A DNA stretch of 55,449 bases from JAGQRJ01 sp041402045 (GTDB lineage: Bacteria > Planctomycetota > J058): positions 1 to 55,449 of the forward strand of contig JAWKSZ010000056.1 in NCBI GenBank assembly GCA_041402045.1, written 5' to 3'. Under the pieces are notes generated by a model, which was given only the letters and a program-made list of their open reading frames with translations, was not told the origin of the DNA and searched no databases. The position numbers and the translations under genes are program-made. This document shows positions 7,905 to 15,315 of this stretch, piece by piece. Position 1 is the stretch's first letter, and each line of letters starts with the position of its first letter.

Positions 7905-9728
7905 ATGCCTCACGTGACGTTCCCTCTGGCTGACCTCCGCGCGTTGAGCGGGATCGGCGACCTGACCCTCGAGCGCCTGGACGAGCTCGCGCTCCTGGTG
8001 AAGGGCGAGCTCAAGCTGCGCGCCTCCACCGAGGAGGAGGTCAAGGTCGAGCTGCAGGACACCAACCGCCCGGACACCTGGTGCGTGGAGGGGATCGCGC
8101 GCCAGCTCCGCACGCACGCCCGCGGGGCCAGCGAGCCCTACCCCTGCTTCGAGCCCCAGGAGCCGCGGGGCGCGATCGAGGTCGACCCCTCGGTCGAGTC
8201 CGAGCGGCCCTTCGTCGCCGGGTTCGTGGCCACCGGCTACACCGTGGACGACGCGGGGCTGAAGGCGTTCATTACCGCTCAGGAGGTGCTCTGCCAGAAC
8301 TTCGGGCGCAAGCGCAAGGCCGTGGCGATCGGGATCTACGACGCGAGCAAGCTCGCGTTCCCGGTGCGCTACCAGGCGGTCGATCGCGAGAGCCACGCCT
8401 TCGTGCCCCTGCCCCCGAACGACGACGATCCGCGCGACGGCGAAGGGCAGCCGATCCCTGCCGGGCGGTGGCAGGAGCCCTGGACCCCGGCCCAGATCCT
8501 GCGCGACCACCCCACCGGGCGGGAGTTCACCCCGGCGCTCCACGGCGCGCTCGCCCCGCTCCTGACCGACGCCCGGGGCGACGTGCTCTCGTTCCCTCCG
8601 GTGATCAACAGCGCCGGGCTGGGCCGGGTGAAGCCCGGCATGTCCCAGCTCTTCGTCGAGGTCACCGGCACGAACCTGGACCAGGTGCTGCTCGCGGCCA
8701 ACGTGCTGGCGGCGAACCTGACCGACCGCGGCGCGACGGTCCACACCGTGGTCAGCCGCTACCCCTTCGACACCCCGCGCGGGCGCGAGGTCCCCTGCCC
8801 GCACCCCATGCAGGACCGCCGCACCGTCGAGGTCTCCCTCAGCGAGTTCGGCCGGCTGCTGGGTGAGCCGAGCCTCGCCCAGGCCGAGGTCGAGCGCTGG
8901 CTCAGCGCGTTCGGGGTCCAGGTCCGGGCCGAGGGCGAGACCCTGCGGGTGAGCACGCCCGCCTACCGCCTCGACTACCTGCACCCGGTCGACGCGATCG
9001 AGGACTTCGCGATCAGCCGGGGCTACGACGCCTTCGAGCCTTGCCTGCCCGAGGCGTTCACCGTGGGCGGGCTGGCGCCCATGACCGACTTCGCCGACCT
9101 GGCCCGGGAGATCTGGATCTCCTGCGGCTTCGAGGAGGCGATCGGGAACCTGCTGACCAACGCCCAGGAGCTGCGAGACAAGCTCCTCGTGCCCGGCGAG
9201 CGCGAGCCGAGCCCCGCGCCCCTGCTCCACGGCGGTCCGCTGGTGCGGATCCAGAACGTCATGAACGCCAACTACGAGGTCGTGCGCGACTGGCTGCTCC
9301 CGACCCTGTTGGAGGTCGAGCGCCGCTCCTCGAGCGCCCCGTATCCGCACCGCGTGTTCGAGGCGGGGGAGGTCTCCCTGTGGGACCCCAGCGCGAACCT
9401 CAAGAGCCGCAGCGAGCAGCGCGTCGCCGCGCTGATCTGCGACGCCGAGCTCGCGAGCTTCACGGACATGCAGGCCGTGGTCGACGAGTTCCTCCGCCGC
9501 TACGGCCTGAGCTTCGCCCGCGAGCCGGGGCCTGGCTGCTACACCCTCGAGTCCCGCGACCACCCCAGCTTCATCCCCGGCCGCGCGGCCTGGGTCAAGG
9601 TCGGGGACGAGGAGCTCGGCGTGCTCGGCGAGCTGAACCCGGCGGTCCTCGACGTGTGGGGCCTCTACCTGCCCGCCGCCGCCTGCGAACTCCGCCTCGA
9701 CGCCCTGCGCCGCGCTCTGGACGCGTAG
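7905..9728 (+). CDS. pheT: phenylalanine-tRNA ligase beta subunit, archaeal/eukaryotic type
   Basis: 607 residues, close to archaeal/eukaryotic PheT and about 200 shorter than the usual bacterial subunit. It begins directly with the B1-like domain (LPLADL-type start FPLADLRALSG) and VELQDTNRPDTWCVEGIAR. The bacterial N-terminal EMAP/tRNA-binding domain and the C-terminal anticodon-binding (FDX-ACB) domain are absent. B3/B4 editing-type and B5 segments follow, then the catalytic-like fold with IQNVMNANYEVVRDWLLPTLL and FEAGEVSLW. ATG with GGAG six bases upstream; same operon as pheS. It ends at the 73-bp tandem hairpin repeat. Confidence 0.93.
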   Translation: MPHVTFPLADLRALSGIGDLTLERLDELALLVKGELKLRASTEEEVKVELQDTNRPDTWCVEGIARQLRTHARGASEPYPCFEPQEPRGAIEVDPSVESERPFVAGFVATGYTVDDAGLKAFITAQEVLCQNFGRKRKAVAIGIYDASKLAFPVRYQAVDRESHAFVPLPPNDDDPRDGEGQPIPAGRWQEPWTPAQILRDHPTGREFTPALHGALAPLLTDARGDVLSFPPVINSAGLGRVKPGMSQLFVEVTGTNLDQVLLAANVLAANLTDRGATVHTVVSRYPFDTPRGREVPCPHPMQDRRTVEVSLSEFGRLLGEPSLAQAEVERWLSAFGVQVRAEGETLRVSTPAYRLDYLHPVDAIEDFAISRGYDAFEPCLPEAFTVGGLAPMTDFADLAREIWISCGFEEAIGNLLTNAQELRDKLLVPGEREPSPAPLLHGGPLVRIQNVMNANYEVVRDWLLPTLLEVERRSSSAPYPHRVFEAGEVSLWDPSANLKSRSEQRVAALICDAELASFTDMQAVVDEFLRRYGLSFAREPGPGCYTLESRDHPSFIPGRAAWVKVGDEELGVLGELNPAVLDVWGLYLPAAACELRLDALRRALDA

Positions 9729-9734
9729 CCTCCC

Positions 9735-9960
9735 CAGCGAGCGAGCGGGCAGAGCATGAGCGGGCGCAGCCCGCGAATGTCTCGCGGGAAAGAGGGGCGA
9801 GGGCGGCGAAGCGAGCGAGTGGGCGGAGCATGAGCGGGCGCAGCCCGCGACTGTTCGCGGGAAGCGGGGGGAAGGCGGCGAAGCGCGAGAGTGGGCGGAG
9901 CATGAGCGGGCGCAGCCCGCGAATGTCTCGCGCGCAGCGCGAGACGAGGCCCGTCCCCGG
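9735..9960. repeat. 73-bp tandem repeat, three copies, each with a hairpin
   Basis: Three imperfect copies of a roughly 73-base unit; the shared word GAGCATGAGCGGGCG begins at 9752, 9826 and 9898 (periods 74 and 72). Each unit contains a perfect 6-bp hairpin GCGGGC-GCA-GCCCGC, and in copies one and three a second hairpin CGCGA-N-TCGCG. A related imperfect hairpin lies at 9968-9994. The block fills the gap between the convergent pheT and FHA genes and may act as a bidirectional terminator or a REP-like element. No gene is seen in 9729-10060. Too few copies and no spacer structure for CRISPR. Confidence 0.8.
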
Positions 9961-10023
9961 GCCTCCCCACACGAGCGGCGCAGCCGCGAGTGTGCCCCTT
10001 GGGGTGAGGGCGAGGGGCTCTGC

Positions 10024-10045
10024 CCCGAGCCCGAGGGGGCTCGGG
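10024..10045. terminator. 9-bp perfect hairpin downstream of the FHA gene
   Basis: CCCGAGCCC (10024-10032) pairs with GGGCTCGGG (10037-10045) around a four-base GAGG loop. It begins 15 bases beyond the stop codon of the minus-strand FHA gene and is the best terminator-like structure for that operon. No T-tract is present. Confidence 0.5.
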
Positions 10046-10060
10046 ACGAGCCCCCCAGCA

Positions 10061-10573
10061 TCAAGGCGCTTGCTTGGACTGCACGGCGGTGTAGAGGTCG
10101 GCGCCGAGGAGGAAGGTCAGGCTCACGGCCTCGCTGAGCACGATCGCGGCGCCGGAGTAGAGCGGGAAGCTGCGCTCGGGGGGGAGCTTGCGGTCGTCGA
10201 GCAGCGTCCCGTTGCGCGACCCCGCGTCGGACACGGTCCAGTTGGTGCCCATGTGCCGCAGGTAGGCGTGGAACTTGGACACGCTGGGGTGCTGCAGGAC
10301 CACGTCGTTGTTGCCCGCGCGGCCGAGGGTGATCATGGTCGCGAACGCGTTCGAGCCCTCGCGCTTGGTCACCGGGACGATCCACACCGTGTTCTGCGAC
10401 TCACCGGACTTGATCGCGGCGACGTCCAGGGCGCGGGTGAGGAAGGACGAGTCCTCGCCGCGCGACTCGGGGCGCGGGAAGCGCACCACCAGGTAGGGCG
10501 TGGGGTGCGCCGCCTCGAACGCCGCGGCGTCGAGGTGCGCGTTGTCTTCGGCGAAGTCCCAGAAGGTCTGCAC
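10061..10573 (-). CDS. FHA domain protein
   Basis: 170 residues. A phosphothreonine-binding FHA domain spans about residues 65-150: ITLGRAGNNDVVL, HPSVSKFHAYL and the SRNGTLLDD loop carry the conserved Gly-Arg, Ser-x-x-His and Asn-Gly residues. The N-terminal part is mixed alpha/beta and unrecognised. The start is a GTG. It lies 52 bases downstream of the FHA-DUF4388 gene on the same strand, so the two are likely one transcript that reads Ser/Thr-kinase signals such as those from the kinases at 22 and 42 kb. Confidence 0.85.
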   Translation of the reverse strand: MQTFWDFAEDNAHLDAAAFEAAHPTPYLVVRFPRPESRGEDSSFLTRALDVAAIKSGESQNTVWIVPVTKREGSNAFATMITLGRAGNNDVVLQHPSVSKFHAYLRHMGTNWTVSDAGSRNGTLLDDRKLPPERSFPLYSGAAIVLSEAVSLTFLLGADLYTAVQSKQAP

Positions 10574-10625
10574 GAGGCTCCGCGCTATCCGCGCCCGAGG
10601 CAGCGGGGCAGCAGCAGGCGTACGC

Positions 10626-11336
10626 TCACGGACGCCCCCAGCGCTCGGTCTGATCGTCGTCTCGCCGGCGAGGCGCGTTGGCGCGGCCGAGGAGCACGTC
10701 GGTGGCGCGGAGGTCGAAGGCCTTGCTGGTCGGCTCGAACTCGGCGGTGAAGCTCACGGTCGAGCCGGCGGCCCGGCGCAGCTCGAGGATCGCCTCGACC
10801 CCGCTGGCCGTGGGGGAGTGGGCGTCGAACAGGCGGCCCAGGCAGAAGATCGCCCGCGTCTGTCCGCGGTCGCCGTGGTCGACGAGCAGGGTGCCGGACA
10901 GCCGCCGCGACTCGATCAGCTCGAAGATCTCGCGCAGGGCGAGGTCGACGCCGAGGGTGCCGTTGAGCTGCACGTCGTTGTCGTCCCAGAACACCGAGAC
11001 GTTCTTCTGCTTGTCGTTGAGGTAGACATCGGAGTCGGCCGGCAGGAACAGCTCGATCCGCAGGCGATGGTTGGCGACCTTGAGCGACGCGCCGTCGTGC
11101 AGGGGGTGAGGCTCGTAGGGCTTCAGCGGCTTGCCCTCGAGGGTGGTGCCGTTCTGGCTGCCCATGTCGACCACGAAGGGCACGCTCTTGCCCTCGTTCC
11201 AGAGGATCTCCGCGTGCTGCCGCGAGACCTGGGAGCTCTGGATCCGCACGTGGCAGGACTCCGAGCGCCCAACCTCCAGGCGCTCGCCTGGACGCAGCTC
11301 GAGCCCGGCGCCGCCTGGGAGGTGGATATAGGCCAT
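10626..11336 (-). CDS. FHA-DUF4388 two-domain signalling protein
   Basis: 236 residues. The FHA domain occupies about residues 1-95 (LEVGRSESCHVRI, SQVSRQHAEIL, SQNGTTLEG). A DUF4388 (PATAN-like) domain follows at about 125-215 (LREIFELIESRRLSGTLLV and FCLGRLFDA), a module found in gliding and two-component proteins of Myxococcota, Planctomycetota and cyanobacteria. The C-terminus is Arg/Asp-rich. ATG start with TAGAAT 31 bases upstream as a promoter candidate. First gene of a two-gene minus-strand unit with the smaller FHA protein. Confidence 0.85.
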   Translation of the reverse strand: MAYIHLPGGAGLELRPGERLEVGRSESCHVRIQSSQVSRQHAEILWNEGKSVPFVVDMGSQNGTTLEGKPLKPYEPHPLHDGASLKVANHRLRIELFLPADSDVYLNDKQKNVSVFWDDNDVQLNGTLGVDLALREIFELIESRRLSGTLLVDHGDRGQTRAIFCLGRLFDAHSPTASGVEAILELRRAAGSTVSFTAEFEPTSKAFDLRATDVLLGRANAPRRRDDDQTERWGRP

Positions 11337-11367
11337 GGGATCGGTCAGGGAGTCCTCTGGAACGCTT

Positions 11368-11373
11368 ATTCTA
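11368..11373 (-). promoter_or_regulatory. putative -10 element of the FHA operon
   Basis: TAGAAT on the minus strand in the context CGCTAGAATAAG, 31 bases before the ATG at 11336. It matches the pheS element CGCTACAAT. No clear -35. Confidence 0.4.
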
Positions 11374-11401
11374 GCGGGCCCCGCACCGGCGCCTACCCCC
11401 C

Positions 11402-12100
11402 TCAGTCCAGCAGCGGGAGCCGACCGACCACCCGGATCCGACGTCGACTGGGCTCTACGGCGGCGCGGTAGGCGAGCACCTCGACCCCGGCGGCGCGGGC
11501 CTCGTCCAGCGCCACCCCGTAGGCCGGGTCGACCTCGCGGGCGGGTCCCACCCGGCGCACGTCGCCGCGCTGCACGAGGAACAGCAGCGCCGCGCGCTCT
11601 CCCGCGGCGACGAGGGTCGCCAGCTCATGGAGGTGACGCCGCCCCCGCTCGGACGGCGCGTCCGGGAACAGCCCCGCGCTGCCGTCGCGGAGGGTCACGC
11701 TCTTGACCTCGACCAGGCAGCGCGGACGCCCGGGGGCCGAGAGCTCGAAGTCGAGGCGGGAGTCGCCCACCGGGACCTCCGCGTGCAGGTGGGGATACCC
11801 CCGGAGCTCGGCGATCACCCCGCGCTCCAGGGCCTCCCGCACCAGCGGGTTCGCCAGGGCTGGGTTGACCCCGACCGGGGTGCGGCCGACGTAGACGATC
11901 TGCCAGCTGTAGGGGAGCTTGCGCTTGCCGTGGGGGTGGTGGCTGAGCAGGACCCGCGAGCCCGGCGTCGCCAGGCCCGTCATGGCGCCCGGGTTGGCGG
12001 TGTGCGCGGTGATCTGGGTGCCGTCCTCGAGCTCGACGTCGGCCAGGAAGCGCTTGTAGCGGCGCAGGAGGCGCCCCGCGATCAGCGGGGGGAGGATCAC
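11402..12100 (-). CDS. sfsA: SfsA family protein (sugar fermentation stimulation protein)
   Basis: 232 residues, matching the 230-235 expected for SfsA. Typical segments are RRYKRFLADVEL, THTANPGAM-like AHTANPGAMTG, the LPYSW motif, RLDFEL and VEVKSVTL, the last resembling a PD-(D/E)xK nuclease core (D-ExK). Despite the name, the molecular function is unsettled; the fold suggests nucleic-acid binding or cleavage. It starts at a GTG that overlaps the HDAC-family stop codon in GTGA, so it is translationally coupled to that deacetylase gene. Confidence 0.9.
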   Translation of the reverse strand: MILPPLIAGRLLRRYKRFLADVELEDGTQITAHTANPGAMTGLATPGSRVLLSHHPHGKRKLPYSWQIVYVGRTPVGVNPALANPLVREALERGVIAELRGYPHLHAEVPVGDSRLDFELSAPGRPRCLVEVKSVTLRDGSAGLFPDAPSERGRRHLHELATLVAAGERAALLFLVQRGDVRRVGPAREVDPAYGVALDEARAAGVEVLAYRAAVEPSRRRIRVVGRLPLLD

Positions 12101-13035
12101 GACCCGGCGACTCCCCCCACGTAGGCGCCCACCAGCTCGCCCAGCGCGTCGAGGGCGTAGCCGCCCTCGAGCACGGAGACCAGGCGCCCGCCGGTGTGGG
12201 CGTCGGCGAGCTCGCGCAGCCGCGCGCCGATCCAGGCGTAGTCCTCGGCCTCGAGGCCGAGGCCCCCGATCGGGTCGCGGGCGTAGGCGTCGAAGCCCGC
12301 GGAGGCGAACAGCAACTGCGGGCGGAACGCGTCGAGGGCTTCCAGGGCCTGGGCGAAGGCCGCGCGATACTCGGGACCGCGGGTGCTGACCTTGAGCGGC
12401 ACGTTGAGGGTCGTGCCCTGGCCTCGCCCCGACCCCGTGTCGCCCTTGCGCCCGGTGCCGGGGTAGAACCCGCGGCCGTGGAGCGAGGCGAAGAACACGC
12501 CGGGCTCGGCATAGAACGCCTCCTCGGTGCCGTTGCCGTGGTGCACGTCGAAGTCCACGATCGCGACCCGGTCCAGCCCCCCCACGGCCCGCGCGTGGGC
12601 CGCGGCGATCGCGACGTGGTTGAACAGGCAGAACCCCATGCCCCGCGCCGGCCGGGCGTGGTGTCCGGGCGGCCGGACCACGGCGAACGCGCGGGCCGCG
12701 GCGGCGTCCGCCTCGGCCTCGAGGGCAGCCCGGGTCGCGGCCACCAGCGTCCCGCTCGCGGCCAGGGCGACCTCGAAGGAGCGCGGCGAGATCCAGGTGT
12801 CTGGGTCCAGCGCGCCGCCGCCGCTCTGGGCGAGGGCCTCGATCGCGCGCACGTAGTCCGCGTCGTGGACGCGCACCACGTCGCTGACCTCGCCGCGGAC
12901 GGCGCCCCGCGTCGCCGCGATCGCGGGGTGCGCGGCGAGGGCGGAGGAGACGACCTCGGCCCGCGCGGGGCACTCCGGGTGGTCGGCCGGGGTCTCGTGG
13001 TCCAGGTAGAGGGCGTCGGTGTAGGAGACGAGCAC
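12097..13035 (-). CDS. histone deacetylase-family (AcuC/acetylpolyamine amidohydrolase-like) hydrolase
   Basis: 312 residues, zinc-dependent amidohydrolase of the arginase/deacetylase fold. Conserved active-site parts are all present: HPECPAR near residue 19, RPPGHHA (catalytic His pair), FCLFNHVAIAA, DFDVHHGNGT (Asp and His zinc ligands), SAGFDAYARDP (Asp ligand) and the LEGGY motif. It should remove acetyl groups from lysine or polyamine substrates; bacterial members include AcuC and acetylpolyamine hydrolases, and sequence alone does not choose. First gene of a two-gene unit with sfsA through a four-base GTGA overlap. Confidence 0.88.
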   Translation of the reverse strand: MLVSYTDALYLDHETPADHPECPARAEVVSSALAAHPAIAATRGAVRGEVSDVVRVHDADYVRAIEALAQSGGGALDPDTWISPRSFEVALAASGTLVAATRAALEAEADAAAARAFAVVRPPGHHARPARGMGFCLFNHVAIAAAHARAVGGLDRVAIVDFDVHHGNGTEEAFYAEPGVFFASLHGRGFYPGTGRKGDTGSGRGQGTTLNVPLKVSTRGPEYRAAFAQALEALDAFRPQLLFASAGFDAYARDPIGGLGLEAEDYAWIGARLRELADAHTGGRLVSVLEGGYALDALGELVGAYVGGVAGS

Positions 13036-13093
13036 GCGGGCTCCGGGTGCGAGGCAGCTCGCGGGCAGACGGTGTCGGTGGCCGGATCGGCCC

Positions 13094-13142
13094 GGCAGGA
13101 AGGGGGCGGCAGGAAGGGGGCGGCGGCCTGGGCCTGCCGCCC
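13094..13142. terminator. terminator hairpin with a 14-bp tandem duplication
   Basis: Two head-to-tail copies of GGCAGGAAGGGGGC (13094-13121) run into a hairpin with arms GGGCGGC (13118-13124) and GCCGCCC (13136-13142). The hairpin lies 19 bases past the stop codon of the minus-strand GalE fusion gene and is the probable end of that transcript. Confidence 0.5.
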
Positions 13143-13161
13143 GCGCTCGGGAGCCCTGAGG

Positions 13162-13392
13162 TTAGGTGACCTTCTTGAGGCGCTGGCTGGCCTCGTTCAT
13201 GCGGCGCAGGGTGTCGATCAACTGCTCGTTGCTGATCGCGCCCATCTCCAGCAGGATCAGGCCCAGGAGCTTGTGGCTCTCGCCGATCCCGTCCCGTTCG
13301 CGCTGGGTCTTGAGCGCCATTTGGACCGACTCGTCTCCGACGTAGCCGGCCTTGATCGCCAACTCTCCGAACTTGAGGCGTCGCTCGCGCAT
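13162..13392 (-). CDS. possible free MshEN-like protein from an internal start in galE
   Basis: 76 residues in the same frame as the galE fusion. The ATG at 13392 is preceded by AAGGAGGT at ideal spacing, one of the strongest ribosome-binding sites in the window. The protein would be two short helical repeats of the GspE/MshE N-terminal type, which in other proteins can bind c-di-GMP or act as docking modules. Whether it is made separately, only as the fusion, or both, cannot be told from sequence. Confidence 0.5.
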   Translation of the reverse strand: MRERRLKFGELAIKAGYVGDESVQMALKTQRERDGIGESHKLLGLILLEMGAISNEQLIDTLRRMNEASQRLKKVT

Positions 13393-14385
13393 GGAACCTC
13401 CTTCGAAGCCCGCTTGGGCATGAAACCTGTGGGCGGACGCGACCATGGACTCCAGGTCGTGCTCCGCGCGCCAGCCGAGCAGCTCCTGCGCGCGGCGAGG
13501 GTCCGCCACGAGCGCCGCGGGGTCTCCCGGGCGACGCGGCTCCTCGCCGACGAGGACCTTACGGCTCGTGACCTGCTCGACCGCGGCGAGCATCTCGCGC
13601 ACGGTCACTCCGCGGCCCGTGCCCAGGTTCAGGGCGCCCGGGAAGGCGGAGAAGTCCAGGTCGTCGAGGCGCTCCACCGCGAGCACGTGGGCTCGGGCCA
13701 GGTCCTCGACGTGGAGGTAGTCGCGCTCGGCGCTGCCGTCGCGCGTGGGGTAGTCAGTGCCGAACAGCTTGAACGGGCTGCCCTGCAGCGCCGCCTTGAG
13801 CAGGTTCGGGATCAGGTGGGTCTCTGGATCGTGCAGCTCGCCGAACAGCCCGTCGTCGCTCGCTCCGGCCACGTTGAAGTAGCGCAGCGGGAGCGCGCGG
13901 AGCCCGTAGGCGCGGTAGGCCTCGAGGGCGAACTCGAAGGCGAGCTTGGAGGTCCCGTAGGGGCTGATCGGGACCCGCGGGCAGGTCTCGGTGATCGGGA
14001 GCGAGGGCGGCGTGCCGTAGACCGCGCAGGTCGAGCTGAACACGATCCGTCGCACGCCGAGCTCGCGCATGAGCTCCAGCATCCGGATCGGTCCGGCCAC
14101 GTTGGTGTGGAAGTAGGGCTGGGGGTCGCGCACGCTCTCTGGCGCGAGGGCCTTGCCCGCGATGTGCAGCACGGCCTCGATCCGACCGAACTCGGTGAAC
14201 GCGCGGCGCAGGGCGCCGCGATCCCCGACGTCGCCTTCGACGAGCGGAACGCCGTTGCGCTCGACGAAGGCAGCGTGCCCGGTGGAGAGGTCGTCCAGGA
14301 CGACCACGTCATGCCCGTGGTGGCGCAGCGCGCGAACGACGTGGCTGCCAATGTAGCCGGCCCCGCCGGTGACCAAGACTCGCAT
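13162..14385 (-). CDS. galE: UDP-glucose 4-epimerase fused to an MshEN-like C-terminal tail
   Basis: 407 residues. Residues 1-330 are a complete GalE: NAD motif GGAGYIGSHV, SSTCAVYGTP, catalytic YGTSK, RYFNVAGA and LGTGRGVTVREML. It interconverts UDP-glucose and UDP-galactose. The frame continues without a stop into 76 residues (KFGELAIKAGYVG and LLGLILLEMGAISNEQL) that follow the G-x-L-x-x-x-G repeat pattern of MshEN/GspE N-terminal modules. Inside the gene, AAGGAGGT precedes an in-frame ATG at 13392, so the tail may also be made alone. ATG at 14385 chosen because it begins the Rossmann strand. The hairpin at 13118-13142 follows. Confidence 0.88.
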   Translation of the reverse strand: MRVLVTGGAGYIGSHVVRALRHHGHDVVVLDDLSTGHAAFVERNGVPLVEGDVGDRGALRRAFTEFGRIEAVLHIAGKALAPESVRDPQPYFHTNVAGPIRMLELMRELGVRRIVFSSTCAVYGTPPSLPITETCPRVPISPYGTSKLAFEFALEAYRAYGLRALPLRYFNVAGASDDGLFGELHDPETHLIPNLLKAALQGSPFKLFGTDYPTRDGSAERDYLHVEDLARAHVLAVERLDDLDFSAFPGALNLGTGRGVTVREMLAAVEQVTSRKVLVGEEPRRPGDPAALVADPRRAQELLGWRAEHDLESMVASAHRFHAQAGFEGGSMRERRLKFGELAIKAGYVGDESVQMALKTQRERDGIGESHKLLGLILLEMGAISNEQLIDTLRRMNEASQRLKKVT

Positions 14386-14508
14386 GAACCTGAAGTTACA
14401 AAAGCCCGCGGAGGAAGTCACGCGCTGGTCACCGACGCGGCGCGGCACGGAGAAACCTTTTCGGGGGGGCCGCGTCTAGCTGACCGACCTGGGGTATGGG
14501 AGGGGATC

Positions 14509-15315
14509 GTGTCGACTCGGATCGCGCTGGGCGCAGCGCTGCTGTGCCTGGCAGGCTGCGGGAGCCTGGACGTCTCTTCCCGCGGCGCCATGCCCAGCGA
14601 CCTCCTGGAGCCCGTGGGCAGCCACCCCGAGGAGCCCCTGCTGCTCGGCTGCGACGACCAGGGGAACCTCAGCCTCAACGGCCAGCCCCTGGACCTCCCC
14701 GTCGCCCGGGAGCCGGCGCGCTACGGCGTGGGGCTGGCCGACGCCGCGGAGCTGCCCCCGCCGTGGCGCCCCCCCCACGCGCTCACCGGCGGGCTGTTGA
14801 TCACGTGGCTGCACCGGCAGTCGCCCTTGGCGGTGGCGGGGGTGCGCCCCTTCGACGTGCTGCTCGCGATCGACGGGGAGTCGGTGGACGACCCGTTGCG
14901 CGCGACGGGGCAGCTTCGCGACGCCGGGGCGACCGAGGTCGAGGTCCTGGTCCGGCGCCGCGGGAGCCAGCGGCCGGAGGCGCTGCACCTGCGCAGCGAG
15001 GCGCCCTTGGGCGACCTGAGCCGCGTGTCGGTGCCGTTCCTGTTCGACCGACGGGAGGGCGTGGCCGGCGACGCCCTCGGCGTGGGGCCGTTCAGCGCGG
15101 CGGTGTGGTGGCGCGAGCGCCGCGAGCTCGCCCACGAGCTGCGGCAGCGAACGGGGACGGAGCTCCCCGGCTTCGACTCGCGCCACGAGGCGCACTTCGA
15201 GTGGGGCGCCCTGGGCAACCTCCTCTACTGGGAGCGTCGGCGCGACCTCGCGACCGGCGAGGAGCGCAGTCGGTTCCGCCTGCTGTGGTTCCTGAGCTTC
15301 GGAGACGACCTGTGA
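14509..15315 (+). CDS. lipoprotein with a PDZ-like domain
   Basis: 268 residues from a GTG preceded by GGGAGGGG. A lipoprotein signal peptide ends in the lipobox LAGC (Cys about residue 17). Residues about 85-165 look like a PDZ domain (GGLLITWLHRQSPL, AGVRPFDVLLAIDGESV), the typical G-x-x-x-G-D-x-I-x-x-x-D/N-G pattern. The C-terminal part has WERRRD and RFRLLWFLSFG. First gene of a plus-strand operon; its stop overlaps the next GTG (GTGA). Probably an envelope sensor or protein-protein interaction factor feeding the downstream ECF sigma system; the precise role is unknown. Confidence 0.75.
   Translation: MSTRIALGAALLCLAGCGSLDVSSRGAMPSDLLEPVGSHPEEPLLLGCDDQGNLSLNGQPLDLPVAREPARYGVGLADAAELPPPWRPPHALTGGLLITWLHRQSPLAVAGVRPFDVLLAIDGESVDDPLRATGQLRDAGATEVEVLVRRRGSQRPEALHLRSEAPLGDLSRVSVPFLFDRREGVAGDALGVGPFSAAVWWRERRELAHELRQRTGTELPGFDSRHEAHFEWGALGNLLYWERRRDLATGEERSRFRLLWFLSFGDDL

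Noticed and set aside
9735..9960. CRISPR array
   Set aside because: The units are directly contiguous with no variable spacers, there are only three, and no cas genes are present.
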